From the NCBI GenBank assembly GCA_024281055.1, contig JAMXLF010000049.1, forward strand, positions 1-50,195: 50,195 nt of DNA, given 5' to 3'. Source of the DNA: Geobacteraceae bacterium (lineage in GTDB: Bacteria; Desulfobacterota; Desulfuromonadia; Geobacterales; Geobacteraceae). Below, one piece after another: positions 45,001 to 50,195 of the stretch (position 1 is the first letter of the stretch; each line of letters begins with the position of its first letter). The notes beneath the pieces are model-generated. The model did no database searches and was not told the DNA's origin. It saw nothing but the letters and a program-made list of their open reading frames with translations. Both the position numbers and the translations under genes were made by a program.

Positions 45001-46048
45001 CGCCTACAGCAACGGCAAGCCCTCTGAGGGGTTCGGCGAACCCTACCGGATCTTCGACGCCGAGCGCCGAATCGCCCGCCTCCCCGGTCCCCCGTACCAG
45101 TTCATGGACCGGGTAACGGCTGTGCAGGGCGAGCCGTGGCGGATGGTCCCCGGCGCCATGGCCGAGGCCCAGTACGACGTCCCCGTCGACGAGTGGTACT
45201 TCGCCGCCGACCGTCAGCCGCGCATGCCCTTCGCGGTCCTCCTCGAAGCGGCGCTGCAGCCGTGCGGCTGGCTCGCCGCCTACGTGGGCTCGGCCCTCAC
45301 CAGCCCCACCGACCTCTCCTTCCGCAACCTGGGGGGAAGCGCGGTGCAACACCGGCCGGTCACCCCGCAGAGCGGCACCCTCACCGCCACCGCCACCCTC
45401 ACAAAGGTGGCGACCAGCGGCGGCATGATCATCCAGGAGTTCGACTTCGCCGTGGCCGACGGGGCTGGGATCCTCTACGAGGGGGAGACCATGTTCGGCT
45501 TCTTCGCCAAGGAGGCCCTCGCCAACCAGGTGGGAATCCGCGACGTCGTTCCCTATCAGCCTTCGGCAGCGGAAGAGGCGCGCGGCCGAAGCCTTCCCTA
45601 TCCCGAAGAGCCCCCCTTCCCGGAGAAGCAATTGCGGATGGTCGACCGGATCGAGCTCTTCGTCCCCGACGGCGGGCCGGCCGGCCTCGGGTTCCTCCGG
45701 GGGGTGAAGGAGGTCGACCCGGGCGAGTGGTTCTTCAAGGCCCACTTCTACCAGGACCCGGTCACCCCCGGCTCGCTGGGGCTCGAGGCGTTCCTCCAGC
45801 TCGTCCGGTTCGCCGCCGTCGAGCGCTGGGGGTGGCGGGAGGGGGACCTCCTCGAAACGGTCGCATTGGAGCACCGGCACCGCTGGCTCTACCGGGGGCA
45901 GGTCATCCCGGCCAACCGCCTGGTCACCGTGACGGCCTGGATCACCACCGTGGATGATGAGGCAAAGGTCCTCACCGCCGACGGCTTTCTCTCCGTGGAC
46001 GGCCGGGTCATCTACCAGATGAACGATTTCACGGTGCGGATGGTGTAG
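39029..46048 (+). CDS. Polyunsaturated fatty acid synthase subunit Pfa3: KS-CLF-AT-DH-DH
   Basis: 2339 residues. The active ketosynthase is 9-455 (Cys197 in DAACASS, His in CHATGT and NIGHLL). The chain-length-factor-like second KS is 477-905, with Glu677 aligned to the catalytic Cys (SSEESSG). The acyltransferase is about 1050-1390 with FPGSGNHFPG and Ser1145 in GYSLGE, as in PfaB. Two FabA-like double-hotdog dehydratases lie at about 1590-1960 (CHFVDDRVMPG) and 2010-2339 (AHFYQDPVTPG). Myxobacterial Pfa3 has the same order but continues with an AGPAT domain, which is absent here. A palindromic repeat lies in frame at about residues 1529-1560, between AT and DH. GAGGAG precedes ATG 39029. 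The TAG stop comes from another repeat. Confidence 0.94.
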   Translation: MQTNVTREYSGVAVVGIGGIFPDAPDLERFWDNIRNGRSAAREVPPSRWSLSADAAFDPVQGTPDRVYSRRGCFIDGLPPIAELAGLGLDPELVAGLDPLFQLLLHAGKRAFADGITEPVDRSRMGVIIGNLALPSETSGRLARQWLGRTFEEKLLGRSADRPGTNPLNRYVAGLPAGLLAHALGLGGGGFTLDAACASSLYAIKLAADELLAGRADAMLAGGLSRPDPLYTQMGFSQLRALSKRGVCSPFDAAGDGLVVGEGAGLFLLKRTADAVAHGDRIYGIIRGVGLANDVGGSLLAPLSEGQLRAMRAAYARAGWRPQDVDLIECHATGTPVGDAVEFASLCELWQDKVPGGEGCVIGSVKSNIGHLLTAAGAAALTKVLLALQAEALPPTANFSAPPPGIDLAESPFRVLPAAAPWKRRGDGIPRRAAVSAFGFGGINAHLLVEEWLGEATPVKGKQAEVQTEDKVAPAEPIAVVGLDARFGPWQSLRSFQERVLGGRPDTAPTSPKNWWGTEKSAWFRAKELHETPFAGYFLDEVAVAAEQFRIPPREMEEMLPQQLLMLQSAAAAMADAGLDREGNLESGVFIGIALDLNSTNFTLRWSLAEEAAAWERELGRELTAAERTQWTAALREAAGPPLTANRTMGALGSVVASRIAREFRVGGPSFTVSSEESSGIRALETAVRLLQGGELDRALVGAVDMAGDLRAVLGHHAIRTLSASGRALPFDQNAGGSIVGEGAAALVLKRLADAERDGDRIYAVIKGIGAAGGTTVVPGPATYRQALERAYADGGVDPATVGYLEAHASGHPATDRMEATALASFFGSRTLRRSCAVASASGDIGHCGAAAGLASLVRGCLALYQEIIPPLRPLETPLPELADAGSLHFPRAPRYWLRNRVDSSRRAGVSVVGVDGSCAHVVLEGWEKLTPRAEAERLAPLGPGAEFLFPLAGETPAELLRGLGELRRTAVEAQDHDLFPIAREWQIRQEGMGSKLLALALVARDGAELQELADQATSHLTANPDQPIDGTITPLHLRDRLFYSPAPLGREGKVAFVFPGSGNHFPGMGMELSSRWPEILRRQDRANLYLRSQFQPELFWNGAPAAELDRDHRAVIFGQVALGTMVSDLVRSFGVEPNAVIGYSLGESAGLFSLGAWRDRDGMLARMNASTLFTRDLAGECRAARRTWRFPEGKPVEWSLGVVDVPAREVRRALRETPRVYLLIVNTPDECVVGGDAKGVKRLVAMLGCRFFPLQGVTTVHCEVARDVAEPYRSLHLFPTTPPAGVTFYRGARGDAYTVTRESAADAILAQAVEGIDYPAVIEAAYADGARLFLEMGPGGSCSRMIGRILAGRPHLARSACHSGQEPVGAVLRLLAQLVAERVPVDLAPLYAVPQAESAAEGAGRTLVRVRVGGAHFAPPLPPRRAAASVSPELATAPLTEKETERMEAPIFSSPEDKAVPPAEDMSLSPLLREFAAAQEARLKAHGAYLGAADQITRSMADTVALQNSLLAALGGDIPADLATTAPVTPHPASGHPLPEGEGKFDTLSLRERDGVRGTEVAFDREMCLEFARGSVGRMLGPDFAEADGFPTRVRLPDEPLMLVDRIVTVEGEPRSMTSGRVVTEHDILPGAWYLDGGRIPTCIAVEAGQADLFLSGYLGIDFISRGLAVYRLLDAVVTFHRGLPGPGATISYDIHIDRFFRQGETHLFRFRFESHVDSQPLLTMRDGCAGFFTEAELAAGKGIVRPALDLRPTTGTLPADWTELVPMAREAYDAKQLDQLRAGDLAGCFGPAFAGLPLTRPLTIPGGRMKLVHRVTELDPRGGRCGLGLIRAEADIRPDDWFLTCHFVDDRVMPGTLMYECCLHTLRIYLLRLGWVAEDDGAAWEPVPGVASGLRCRGQVLETTRVAAYEVTIRELGYRPEPYAVVDALMYADGKPIVEITGMSVRLAGTTKEQLTALWQKRGIATTSAGTREEGKSKKPAHYTKEQILAYSNGKPSEGFGEPYRIFDAERRIARLPGPPYQFMDRVTAVQGEPWRMVPGAMAEAQYDVPVDEWYFAADRQPRMPFAVLLEAALQPCGWLAAYVGSALTSPTDLSFRNLGGSAVQHRPVTPQSGTLTATATLTKVATSGGMIIQEFDFAVADGAGILYEGETMFGFFAKEALANQVGIRDVVPYQPSAAEEARGRSLPYPEEPPFPEKQLRMVDRIELFVPDGGPAGLGFLRGVKEVDPGEWFFKAHFYQDPVTPGSLGLEAFLQLVRFAAVERWGWREGDLLETVALEHRHRWLYRGQVIPANRLVTVTAWITTVDDEAKVLTADGFLSVDGRVIYQMNDFTVRMV
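43615..43705. repeat. CCCCTCACCC...GGGTGAGGGG palindromic repeat inside pfa3
   Basis: The left side starts CACCCCTCACCCGGCCTCCG and the right side ends GGACGGGGTGAGGGGG, with CTCTCCC/GGGAGAG hairpins inside. The first part matches the intergenic copy at 3698-3740. It is read through as PASGHPLPEGEGKF...LSLRERDGVRG, a peptide typical of such elements and unlike the rest of Pfa3. Confidence 0.85.
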
Positions 46049-46115
46049 GGGCGACCGGCGGGTCGCTCATCATTGAAACGTCGGCCAAAGCGGGCGACCC
46101 GCCGGTCGCCCCTAC
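46045..46115. repeat. GTAGGGGCGACC palindromic repeat, perfect copy
   Basis: Arms 46045-46066 and 46094-46115 are perfectly complementary over 22 bases with a 27-base loop. Bases 46046-46048 of the left arm are the pfa3 TAG stop. A degenerate copy at 1820-1875 supplies the queC stop in the same way. The hairpin lies between pfa3 and oleA and could cause partial termination or stabilise the upstream RNA. Confidence 0.9.
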
Positions 46116-46147
46116 AAATTTTAAACATCTCTGGTTGCGGGTATCCC

Positions 46148-47191
46148 ATGAAGTACACCAACGTCCATATTTCTTCTCTCGGCTACGAGCTGGCGCCGGT
46201 GGTGGTCATCTCCTCGGAGCTGGAAAGCCGGCTGGAGCCACTCTACAAGGCACTCCACTTCACCCCGGGGCAGCTGGAGGCCCTTACCGGCATCCGCGAG
46301 CGGCGCTGGTGGGAGCCGGGCTATCCCCTTTCCCGGGGCGCCATCGCCGCGGGAAAGAAGGCCCTGGCCGGGGCCGGCCTTTCCCCCCGCGACATCGGCG
46401 TCCTCATCTACGCCGGGGTCTGCCGGGAACAGTTCGAGCCGGCCACCGCCTGTCGGGTCGCCGCCGGGCTCGGGATCCGCGGGGACGCCGCGGTCTTCGA
46501 CCTCTCCAATGCTTGCCTCGGCGTGCTGAACGGCATCCTCGACGTGGCAAACCGGATCGAGCTCGGCCAGGTACGGGCCGGCCTGGTGGTCTCCTGCGAG
46601 AGCGCCCGTGAGATCAACGACCTCATGATCGTCCGGATGCTGGAGGAACGGAGCATGGAGCGCTTCGCCGTGTCCCTGGCAACCCTCACCGGCGGCTCCG
46701 GGGCGGTGGCGGTCCTCCTCACCGACGGCTCCTTCACCACAGCAGGAAAGCACCGGCTTCGAGGCGGCGTCACCAAGGCGGCTCCGGAGCACCACGGGCT
46801 CTGCCTCTGGGGGGTGAGCCCGGACGGCAGCGGCCGCTTCATCCAGTCGATGACCACCGATGCGGTGAGCGTCATGAAATACGGTGTGGAGCTCGGCCGG
46901 CGCACCTGGGAGGCCTTCCTCCCGGAGCTGGGGTGGTCGGCAGAGCAGGTCGACCGGGTGGTCTGCCACCAGGTGGGCTCGGCCCACCAGGCCACCATCC
47001 TCGAAACCCTCGGCATCCCCCGGGAAAAGGACTTCACCACCTTCGAGTTCCTCGGCAACATGGGGACGGTGTCCCTCCCCCTCACCGCCGCATTGGCCGC
47101 AGAGCGGGAGATGCTGGAACCGGGCGACCGGGTGGCTTTCCTCGGCATCGGGAGCGGGCTGAATTGTCTGATGTTAGGAGTGGAGTGGTAG
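46148..47191 (+). CDS. oleA: OleA-type head-to-head acyl condensing enzyme (thiolase superfamily)
   Basis: Joins two fatty acyl thioesters by Claisen condensation to a beta-keto acid, the first step of long-chain olefin or ketone synthesis. 347 residues, thiolase/FabH fold. Catalytic Cys123 is in SNACLG, His274 in CHQVGSAH and Asn304 in GNMGTVSLP. Glu97 in CREQFEP corresponds to the intersubunit Glu that marks OleA against FabH. The C-terminus GIGSGLNCLMLGVEW is also OleA-like. ATG 46148 gives the family N-terminus, though the ribosome site is weak. The position directly after the polyene synthase suggests that Pfa products are its substrate. A KAS III-type transfer role is the alternative. 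Confidence 0.88.
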   Translation: MKYTNVHISSLGYELAPVVVISSELESRLEPLYKALHFTPGQLEALTGIRERRWWEPGYPLSRGAIAAGKKALAGAGLSPRDIGVLIYAGVCREQFEPATACRVAAGLGIRGDAAVFDLSNACLGVLNGILDVANRIELGQVRAGLVVSCESAREINDLMIVRMLEERSMERFAVSLATLTGGSGAVAVLLTDGSFTTAGKHRLRGGVTKAAPEHHGLCLWGVSPDGSGRFIQSMTTDAVSVMKYGVELGRRTWEAFLPELGWSAEQVDRVVCHQVGSAHQATILETLGIPREKDFTTFEFLGNMGTVSLPLTAALAAEREMLEPGDRVAFLGIGSGLNCLMLGVEW

Positions 47192-48081
47192 TGAGTTCCG
47201 ACATAAAAAAACACTACCCCTTCACCGGCCATTTTCTCGACCTCGACGGCCTGCGCTACCACTACCTCGACGAGGGGGAGGGGCCGCTCGTGGTGATGGT
47301 GCACGGGAACCCCTCCTGGTCGTTCTACTACCGCAACCTCGTCCTCGCCCTGCGCGACCACTTCCGCTGCATCGTCCCGGATCACATCGGGTGCGGTTTT
47401 TCCGACAAGCCGGGGGATGAGCGTTACGACTACACCCTTCCCCGCCGGGTAGCCGACCTGGAGCGGCTCCTGGAGCACGTGGGAGGGTCGGCGAAGGTGA
47501 CCCTGGTCGTCCACGACTGGGGGGGGATGATCGGCATGGCGTGGGCCGCGCGCCACCCCGAGCGGGTCGAACGGCTCGTCATCCTCAACACGGGGGCCTT
47601 CCACCTGCCAGCGGAGAAGAAGTTCCCGCCGGCCCTGCGGATCTGCCGCGACACAGGGCTCGGCGCCTTCCTGGTGCGCGGCTTCAACGCCTTCGCGCTG
47701 GCCGCCTCCTTCGTCGGCTGCAAGCGCCATCCCATGCCGAAGGATTTGCGCCGGGCCTACCGCCTCCCCTACGACTCGTGGCAAAACCGCATCGCCACCC
47801 TGCGCTTCGTCCAGGATATCCCCCTCGCAGCAGGGGACCGGAACTTCGACCTGGTAAGCGAGGTCGCCGCCTCCCTCGAACAGTTCCGCGACCTCCCGAT
47901 GCTCATCTGCTGGGGGGAGCTCGACTTCGTCTTCGACCGGCATTTCCGCGCCGAGTGGGAGCGGCGCTTCCCGAAGGCCACGGTACACTCCTTCGCCGAT
48001 GCCGGCCACTACATCCTCGAGGATGCCGCCGAAGAGGTGATCCCGCTGATCAGCAGGTTCCTTGCCCCTGGGAAACAATAG
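47191..48081 (+). CDS. oleB: OleB-like alpha/beta hydrolase (beta-lactone decarboxylase)
   Basis: 296 residues of the haloalkane-dehalogenase-like alpha/beta hydrolases. The oxyanion loop is HGNPSWSFYYR, the nucleophile Asp109 is in VHDWGG, the acid is in WGELDFVFD, and His273 is in DAGHYILED. OleB uses this triad to decarboxylate beta-lactones to cis-olefins. The GTG start at 47191 overlaps the last base of the oleA stop (TAGTG), with AGGAGTGGAG upstream, so the two are tightly coupled. OleB needs a beta-lactone made by OleC (candidate at 12633-14201) after reduction by OleD (not in window). A generic dehalogenase or epoxide hydrolase is less likely here. Confidence 0.85.
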   Translation: MSSDIKKHYPFTGHFLDLDGLRYHYLDEGEGPLVVMVHGNPSWSFYYRNLVLALRDHFRCIVPDHIGCGFSDKPGDERYDYTLPRRVADLERLLEHVGGSAKVTLVVHDWGGMIGMAWAARHPERVERLVILNTGAFHLPAEKKFPPALRICRDTGLGAFLVRGFNAFALAASFVGCKRHPMPKDLRRAYRLPYDSWQNRIATLRFVQDIPLAAGDRNFDLVSEVAASLEQFRDLPMLICWGELDFVFDRHFRAEWERRFPKATVHSFADAGHYILEDAAEEVIPLISRFLAPGKQ

Positions 48082-48111
48082 TCATTTTTATAACCATGGA
48101 GGATATGTCGC

Positions 48112-49296
48112 ATGAATATCGGAACCCCGCTTAAACCCGGTGCCACCAAGCTATTGCTGTTGGGATCAGGAGAACTGGGCAAGGAGGTCGCCATCGAGGC
48201 GCAGCGTCTCGGGGTGGAGGTCATCGCCGTTGACCGGTATCCCCACGCCCCGGCCATGCAGGTGGCCCACAGGAGTCATGTCATCAGCATGCTGGACCGG
48301 GACGCGCTGCGGCGGGTGGTGGAAGAGGAGCGGCCCGACCTGATCGTGCCGGAGATCGAGGCCATCGACACGGCATTCCTCCTGGAGCTGGAGCAGGGGG
48401 GACAGCGGGTGATCCCCACGGCCCGGGCGACCAACCTGACCATGAACCGCGAGGGGATCCGGCGCCTCGCCGCCGAGGAACTCGGCCTCCCCACGGCGCC
48501 CTATGCCTTTGCCAGCAGCGCGGCGGAGCTGAGCGCCGCGGCCGCGACCATCGGGTTTCCCTGCGTGGTGAAACCGATCATGAGCTCGTCAGGCAAGGGT
48601 CAAAGCGTGGTGAAGACCGCCGCGGAGCTGGATGCCGCCTGGCGCTATGCCATGGACGGCGCCCGCGGCGCGTCCGACACCGTCATCATCGAGGGCTTCA
48701 TCGACTTCGACTACGAGATCACCCAGCTGACCGTGCGCCACGCCGGAGGCACCTCGTTCTGCCCCCCCATCGGCCATGTCCAGATAAAAGGGGATTATCA
48801 CGAATCCTGGCAGCCCATGGCCATGTCTCCGGCGGCTCTGGCCGAGGCGCGGCGGCAGGCGGAGGCGGTGACCGGCGCCCTGGGGGGTTACGGCATCTTC
48901 GGGGTGGAGCTGTTCATCAAGGGGGACACGGTCCTGTTCAGCGAGGTATCCCCCCGCCCCCACGACACCGGCATGGTGTCCATGATCTCCCAGAACCTCT
49001 CCCAGTTCGAGCTCCACGTGCGCGCCATCCTCGGACTGCCGGTGCCCGAGATCGTAAACCTCGCCCCCTCGGCCAGCCACGTGATTCTGGCGGAAGACCA
49101 CCAGGACAACGTCCGTTTCGAAGGAATTGTCGACGCGCTCACCGTCCCCACCGCCAAGCTGCGCCTGTTCGGCAAACCGGACACCCGTCCGGGCCGTCGC
49201 ATGGGAGTTGCCCTGACACAGGGTGCCTCCACGGATGAGGCACGAAGCCGTGCCGAGGCTTGTGCGCATAGCGTTCGCCTGGTTCCCCAGGGGTGA
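48112..49296 (+). CDS. purT: Formate-dependent phosphoribosylglycinamide formyltransferase
   Basis: ATP-grasp enzyme that makes formyl-GAR from GAR, formate and ATP in purine synthesis. 394 residues, normal length. [20 protein letters not shown] is the N-terminal nucleotide fold, [14 protein letters not shown] the ATP-grasp loop, and [27 protein letters not shown] the metal-binding and catalytic part. GGAGG precedes ATG 48112. It lies only 30 bases after oleB and may be cotranscribed, but as a housekeeping gene it is unlikely to belong to the pathway. Confidence 0.97.
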   Translation: MNIGTPLKPGATKLLLLGSGELGKEVAIEAQRLGVEVIAVDRYPHAPAMQVAHRSHVISMLDRDALRRVVEEERPDLIVPEIEAIDTAFLLELEQGGQRVIPTARATNLTMNREGIRRLAAEELGLPTAPYAFASSAAELSAAAATIGFPCVVKPIMSSSGKGQSVVKTAAELDAAWRYAMDGARGASDTVIIEGFIDFDYEITQLTVRHAGGTSFCPPIGHVQIKGDYHESWQPMAMSPAALAEARRQAEAVTGALGGYGIFGVELFIKGDTVLFSEVSPRPHDTGMVSMISQNLSQFELHVRAILGLPVPEIVNLAPSASHVILAEDHQDNVRFEGIVDALTVPTAKLRLFGKPDTRPGRRMGVALTQGASTDEARSRAEACAHSVRLVPQG

Positions 49297-49346
49297 GCGG
49301 GTAATAGAATCCCGGAACTCTGCGGAACTTTTACAAGCTTATACCA

Positions 49347-49388
49347 AAGCCGCCCATGTCTGCATTTGCTGGCTGGGCAGCTTTTTTA
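49347..49388 (+). terminator. Rho-independent terminator after purT
   Basis: AAGC-C-GCCCA pairs with TGGGC-A-GCTT (9 pairs, one mismatch), followed by TTTTTTATT. It closes the pfa-ole-purT block. Confidence 0.8.
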
Positions 49389-49445
49389 TTGAAATTTAAC
49401 CCTGTGGCGATACAATGCTGGAACTATTTACGGCGGGAGGGGTTC

Positions 49446-49724
49446 ATGGACGCTGATGACTTGAAAAAAATCGAGGAGATGTTCAAACATCACATCGGCA
49501 TCATGTCCGAGGATTCCCAGCACAAACTGGATATTGTCGTTGAAGGGCATCAGATGCTCAGTGAGAAGATCGACCGGGTCGAAGACACGCTGACGAAAAG
49601 GATCGATGGCGTCGAAGCCGCTCTGACACGGCGTATCGATGCCATTGCCGTCGATCTTTCCGCGCATCGCGCGGATACCGAGGCGCATCATGGCGTGTAT
49701 CGGGTGAGGGAGAGCGGGGAGTAG
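49446..49724 (+). CDS. Small coiled-coil protein of unknown function
   Basis: 92 residues starting MDADDLKKIEEMFKHHIGIM. GGGAGG before ATG 49446 sets the start; an open frame 30 codons longer runs through the purT terminator and is rejected. The middle is a regular heptad pattern (EGHQMLSEKIDRVEDTL, KRIDGVEAALTRRID), and the end is the conserved-looking SAHRADTEAHHGVYRV. The pattern recalls a conserved hypothetical family that I associate with Geobacter genomes, often near mobile or abortive-infection-like genes; this is memory, not search. No function can be assigned. Confidence 0.75.
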   Translation: MDADDLKKIEEMFKHHIGIMSEDSQHKLDIVVEGHQMLSEKIDRVEDTLTKRIDGVEAALTRRIDAIAVDLSAHRADTEAHHGVYRVRESGE

Positions 49725-49774
49725 TTGAATTGGTATCTTTCATAATTCATAATTCATCCTTCATACTTTGATTG

Positions 49775-49909
49775 TTGACTCTTTCGCCTCCCGCGGTGTA
49801 TGTATGTGAAATATTTCTTATGCAGTGCCCGGGAGGGGCGGATGTCGTCAGAGAGCAGGTTCAGAGAGCCGCTTGGTCAGCAGGGGAAGCTGATGGAGCG
49901 GCTTTTTTT
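49775..49909 (+). ncRNA. Candidate small transcript (sRNA or 32-codon gene)
   Basis: TTGACT (49775) and TATGTA (49799), spaced 18 bases, could start an RNA of about 100 bases that ends at the strong hairpin and T-run at 49867-49909. Inside, GGGAGGGG precedes an ATG (49842) opening a 32-codon frame (MSSESRFREPLGQQGK...) that runs through the hairpin to about 49940. Whether it is an sRNA or a peptide gene cannot be told. Confidence 0.4.
49867..49909 (+). terminator. Rho-independent terminator
   Basis: AGCCGCT...AGCGGCT encloses a second stem TCAGC...GCTGA, followed by TTTTTTT. It ends transcription from the small coiled-coil gene or the candidate sRNA. Confidence 0.85.
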
Positions 49910-49927
49910 GCGATTTAATTCAGTCCG

Positions 49928-50052
49928 ATTACCGATATAAGTAATTGGTAGCCGATGGCGGAGGGTGGTGCAGATTACTTATATCGGTAATGAGGAACTT
50001 CATTATATAGGTAATAACTTCCCGATATAGGTAATAAATTACTTATATCGGG
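49928..50052. repeat. Cluster of five CCGATATARGTAAT-type motifs
   Basis: ATTACCGATATAAGTAAT (49928-49945) has its exact inverse at 49974-49991. Further copies are a degenerate TATATAGGTAATAA (50004-50017), CCGATATAGGTAATAA (50022-50037) and the inverse ATTACTTATATCGGG (50038-50052), the last two abutting. The pattern suits an operator or iteron array for a DNA-binding protein encoded beyond the window. No gene is visible from 49910 to the end. Confidence 0.75.
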
Positions 50053-50162
50053 AAACATACTAATAAGTAGTTGAACTAAACCGCTGCGCGGTAGAAATAA
50101 AAGCTAATAAAATCAAAGACTAAGAAAGGCTGATTTAAAATCAAAAAGCTAAACAGGTATTG

Positions 50163-50190
50163 GGCGGCTTCCCCGGGGGCTGCCTTTTTT
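50163..50190 (+). terminator. Possible Rho-independent terminator
   Basis: GGCGGC - TTCCCCGGGG - GCTGCC followed by TTTTTT. No gene is seen just upstream, so it may be the 3' end of a non-coding RNA or a degenerate element. Confidence 0.5.
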
Positions 50191-50195
50191 GTTGC

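Overview
The window looks like a chromosomal segment of a Geobacter-type bacterium (Desulfuromonadia). This is an inference from the GC-rich coding sequence, the family content and the many palindromic intergenic repeats; no rRNA or tRNA gene is present to confirm it.

Left part (1-12.6 kb): a 5'-truncated RhlB-type DEAD-box helicase overlaps queC, followed by folE2, a TIGR04282/DUF2064 glycosyltransferase-like gene, ilvA (-), a His-rich-tailed cation diffusion facilitator (-), trxB, a comM/yifB AAA+ gene, a small exported protein, a Kelch-repeat gene broken by one nonsense codon, and a HigBA/RelE-type toxin-antitoxin pair (-).

Middle part (12.6-22.7 kb, all minus): seven tightly packed genes, transcribed in the order class I HMG-CoA reductase, DUF3419 (BtaA-like) methyltransferase-fold protein, SEC59/VTE5-like CTP-dependent polyprenol kinase, PEP/pyruvate dikinase-like (rifampin-phosphotransferase-like) protein, UbiA prenyltransferase, tandem-GNAT protein, OleC-like adenylating ligase. 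The set suggests an isoprenoid-linked lipid pathway that I cannot match to a described one. It is my first candidate for an undescribed system.

22.9-30.2 kb: a Cache-HAMP-PAS-GGDEF diguanylate cyclase; an AT-rich 883-bp segment that splits a second, short copy of comM sequence and carries a tiny membrane-protein gene; a secreted 12-repeat NHL protein; a Spy/CpxP-like periplasmic protein; and a stand-alone receiver with Glu in place of the phospho-accepting Asp.

30.3-48.1 kb: a large plus-strand operon, pfa1 (PfaD-type enoyl reductase) - pfa2 (KS-AT-4xACP-KR-DH) - pfa3 (KS-CLF-AT-DH-DH) - oleA - oleB. The order and domain layout resemble the myxobacterial polyunsaturated fatty acid synthase, but there is no C-terminal acyltransferase (AGPAT) domain; an OleA head-to-head condensing enzyme and an OleB beta-lactone decarboxylase-like hydrolase follow instead. 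The likely product is therefore a polyene ketone or olefin rather than a glycerolipid. The only OleC-like gene lies about 33 kb away in the isoprenoid-type operon, and no OleD or phosphopantetheinyl transferase gene is in the window.

Right end (48.1-50.2 kb): purT with a terminator, a small coiled-coil protein, a possible small RNA or 32-codon gene, and a cluster of five inverted/direct copies of a CCGATATARGTAAT-like motif.

Mobile sequence traces run through the window: at least five palindromic repeat families, one of which supplies the stop codon of two genes and another of which sits in frame inside pfa3, plus scattered short comM-derived fragments.
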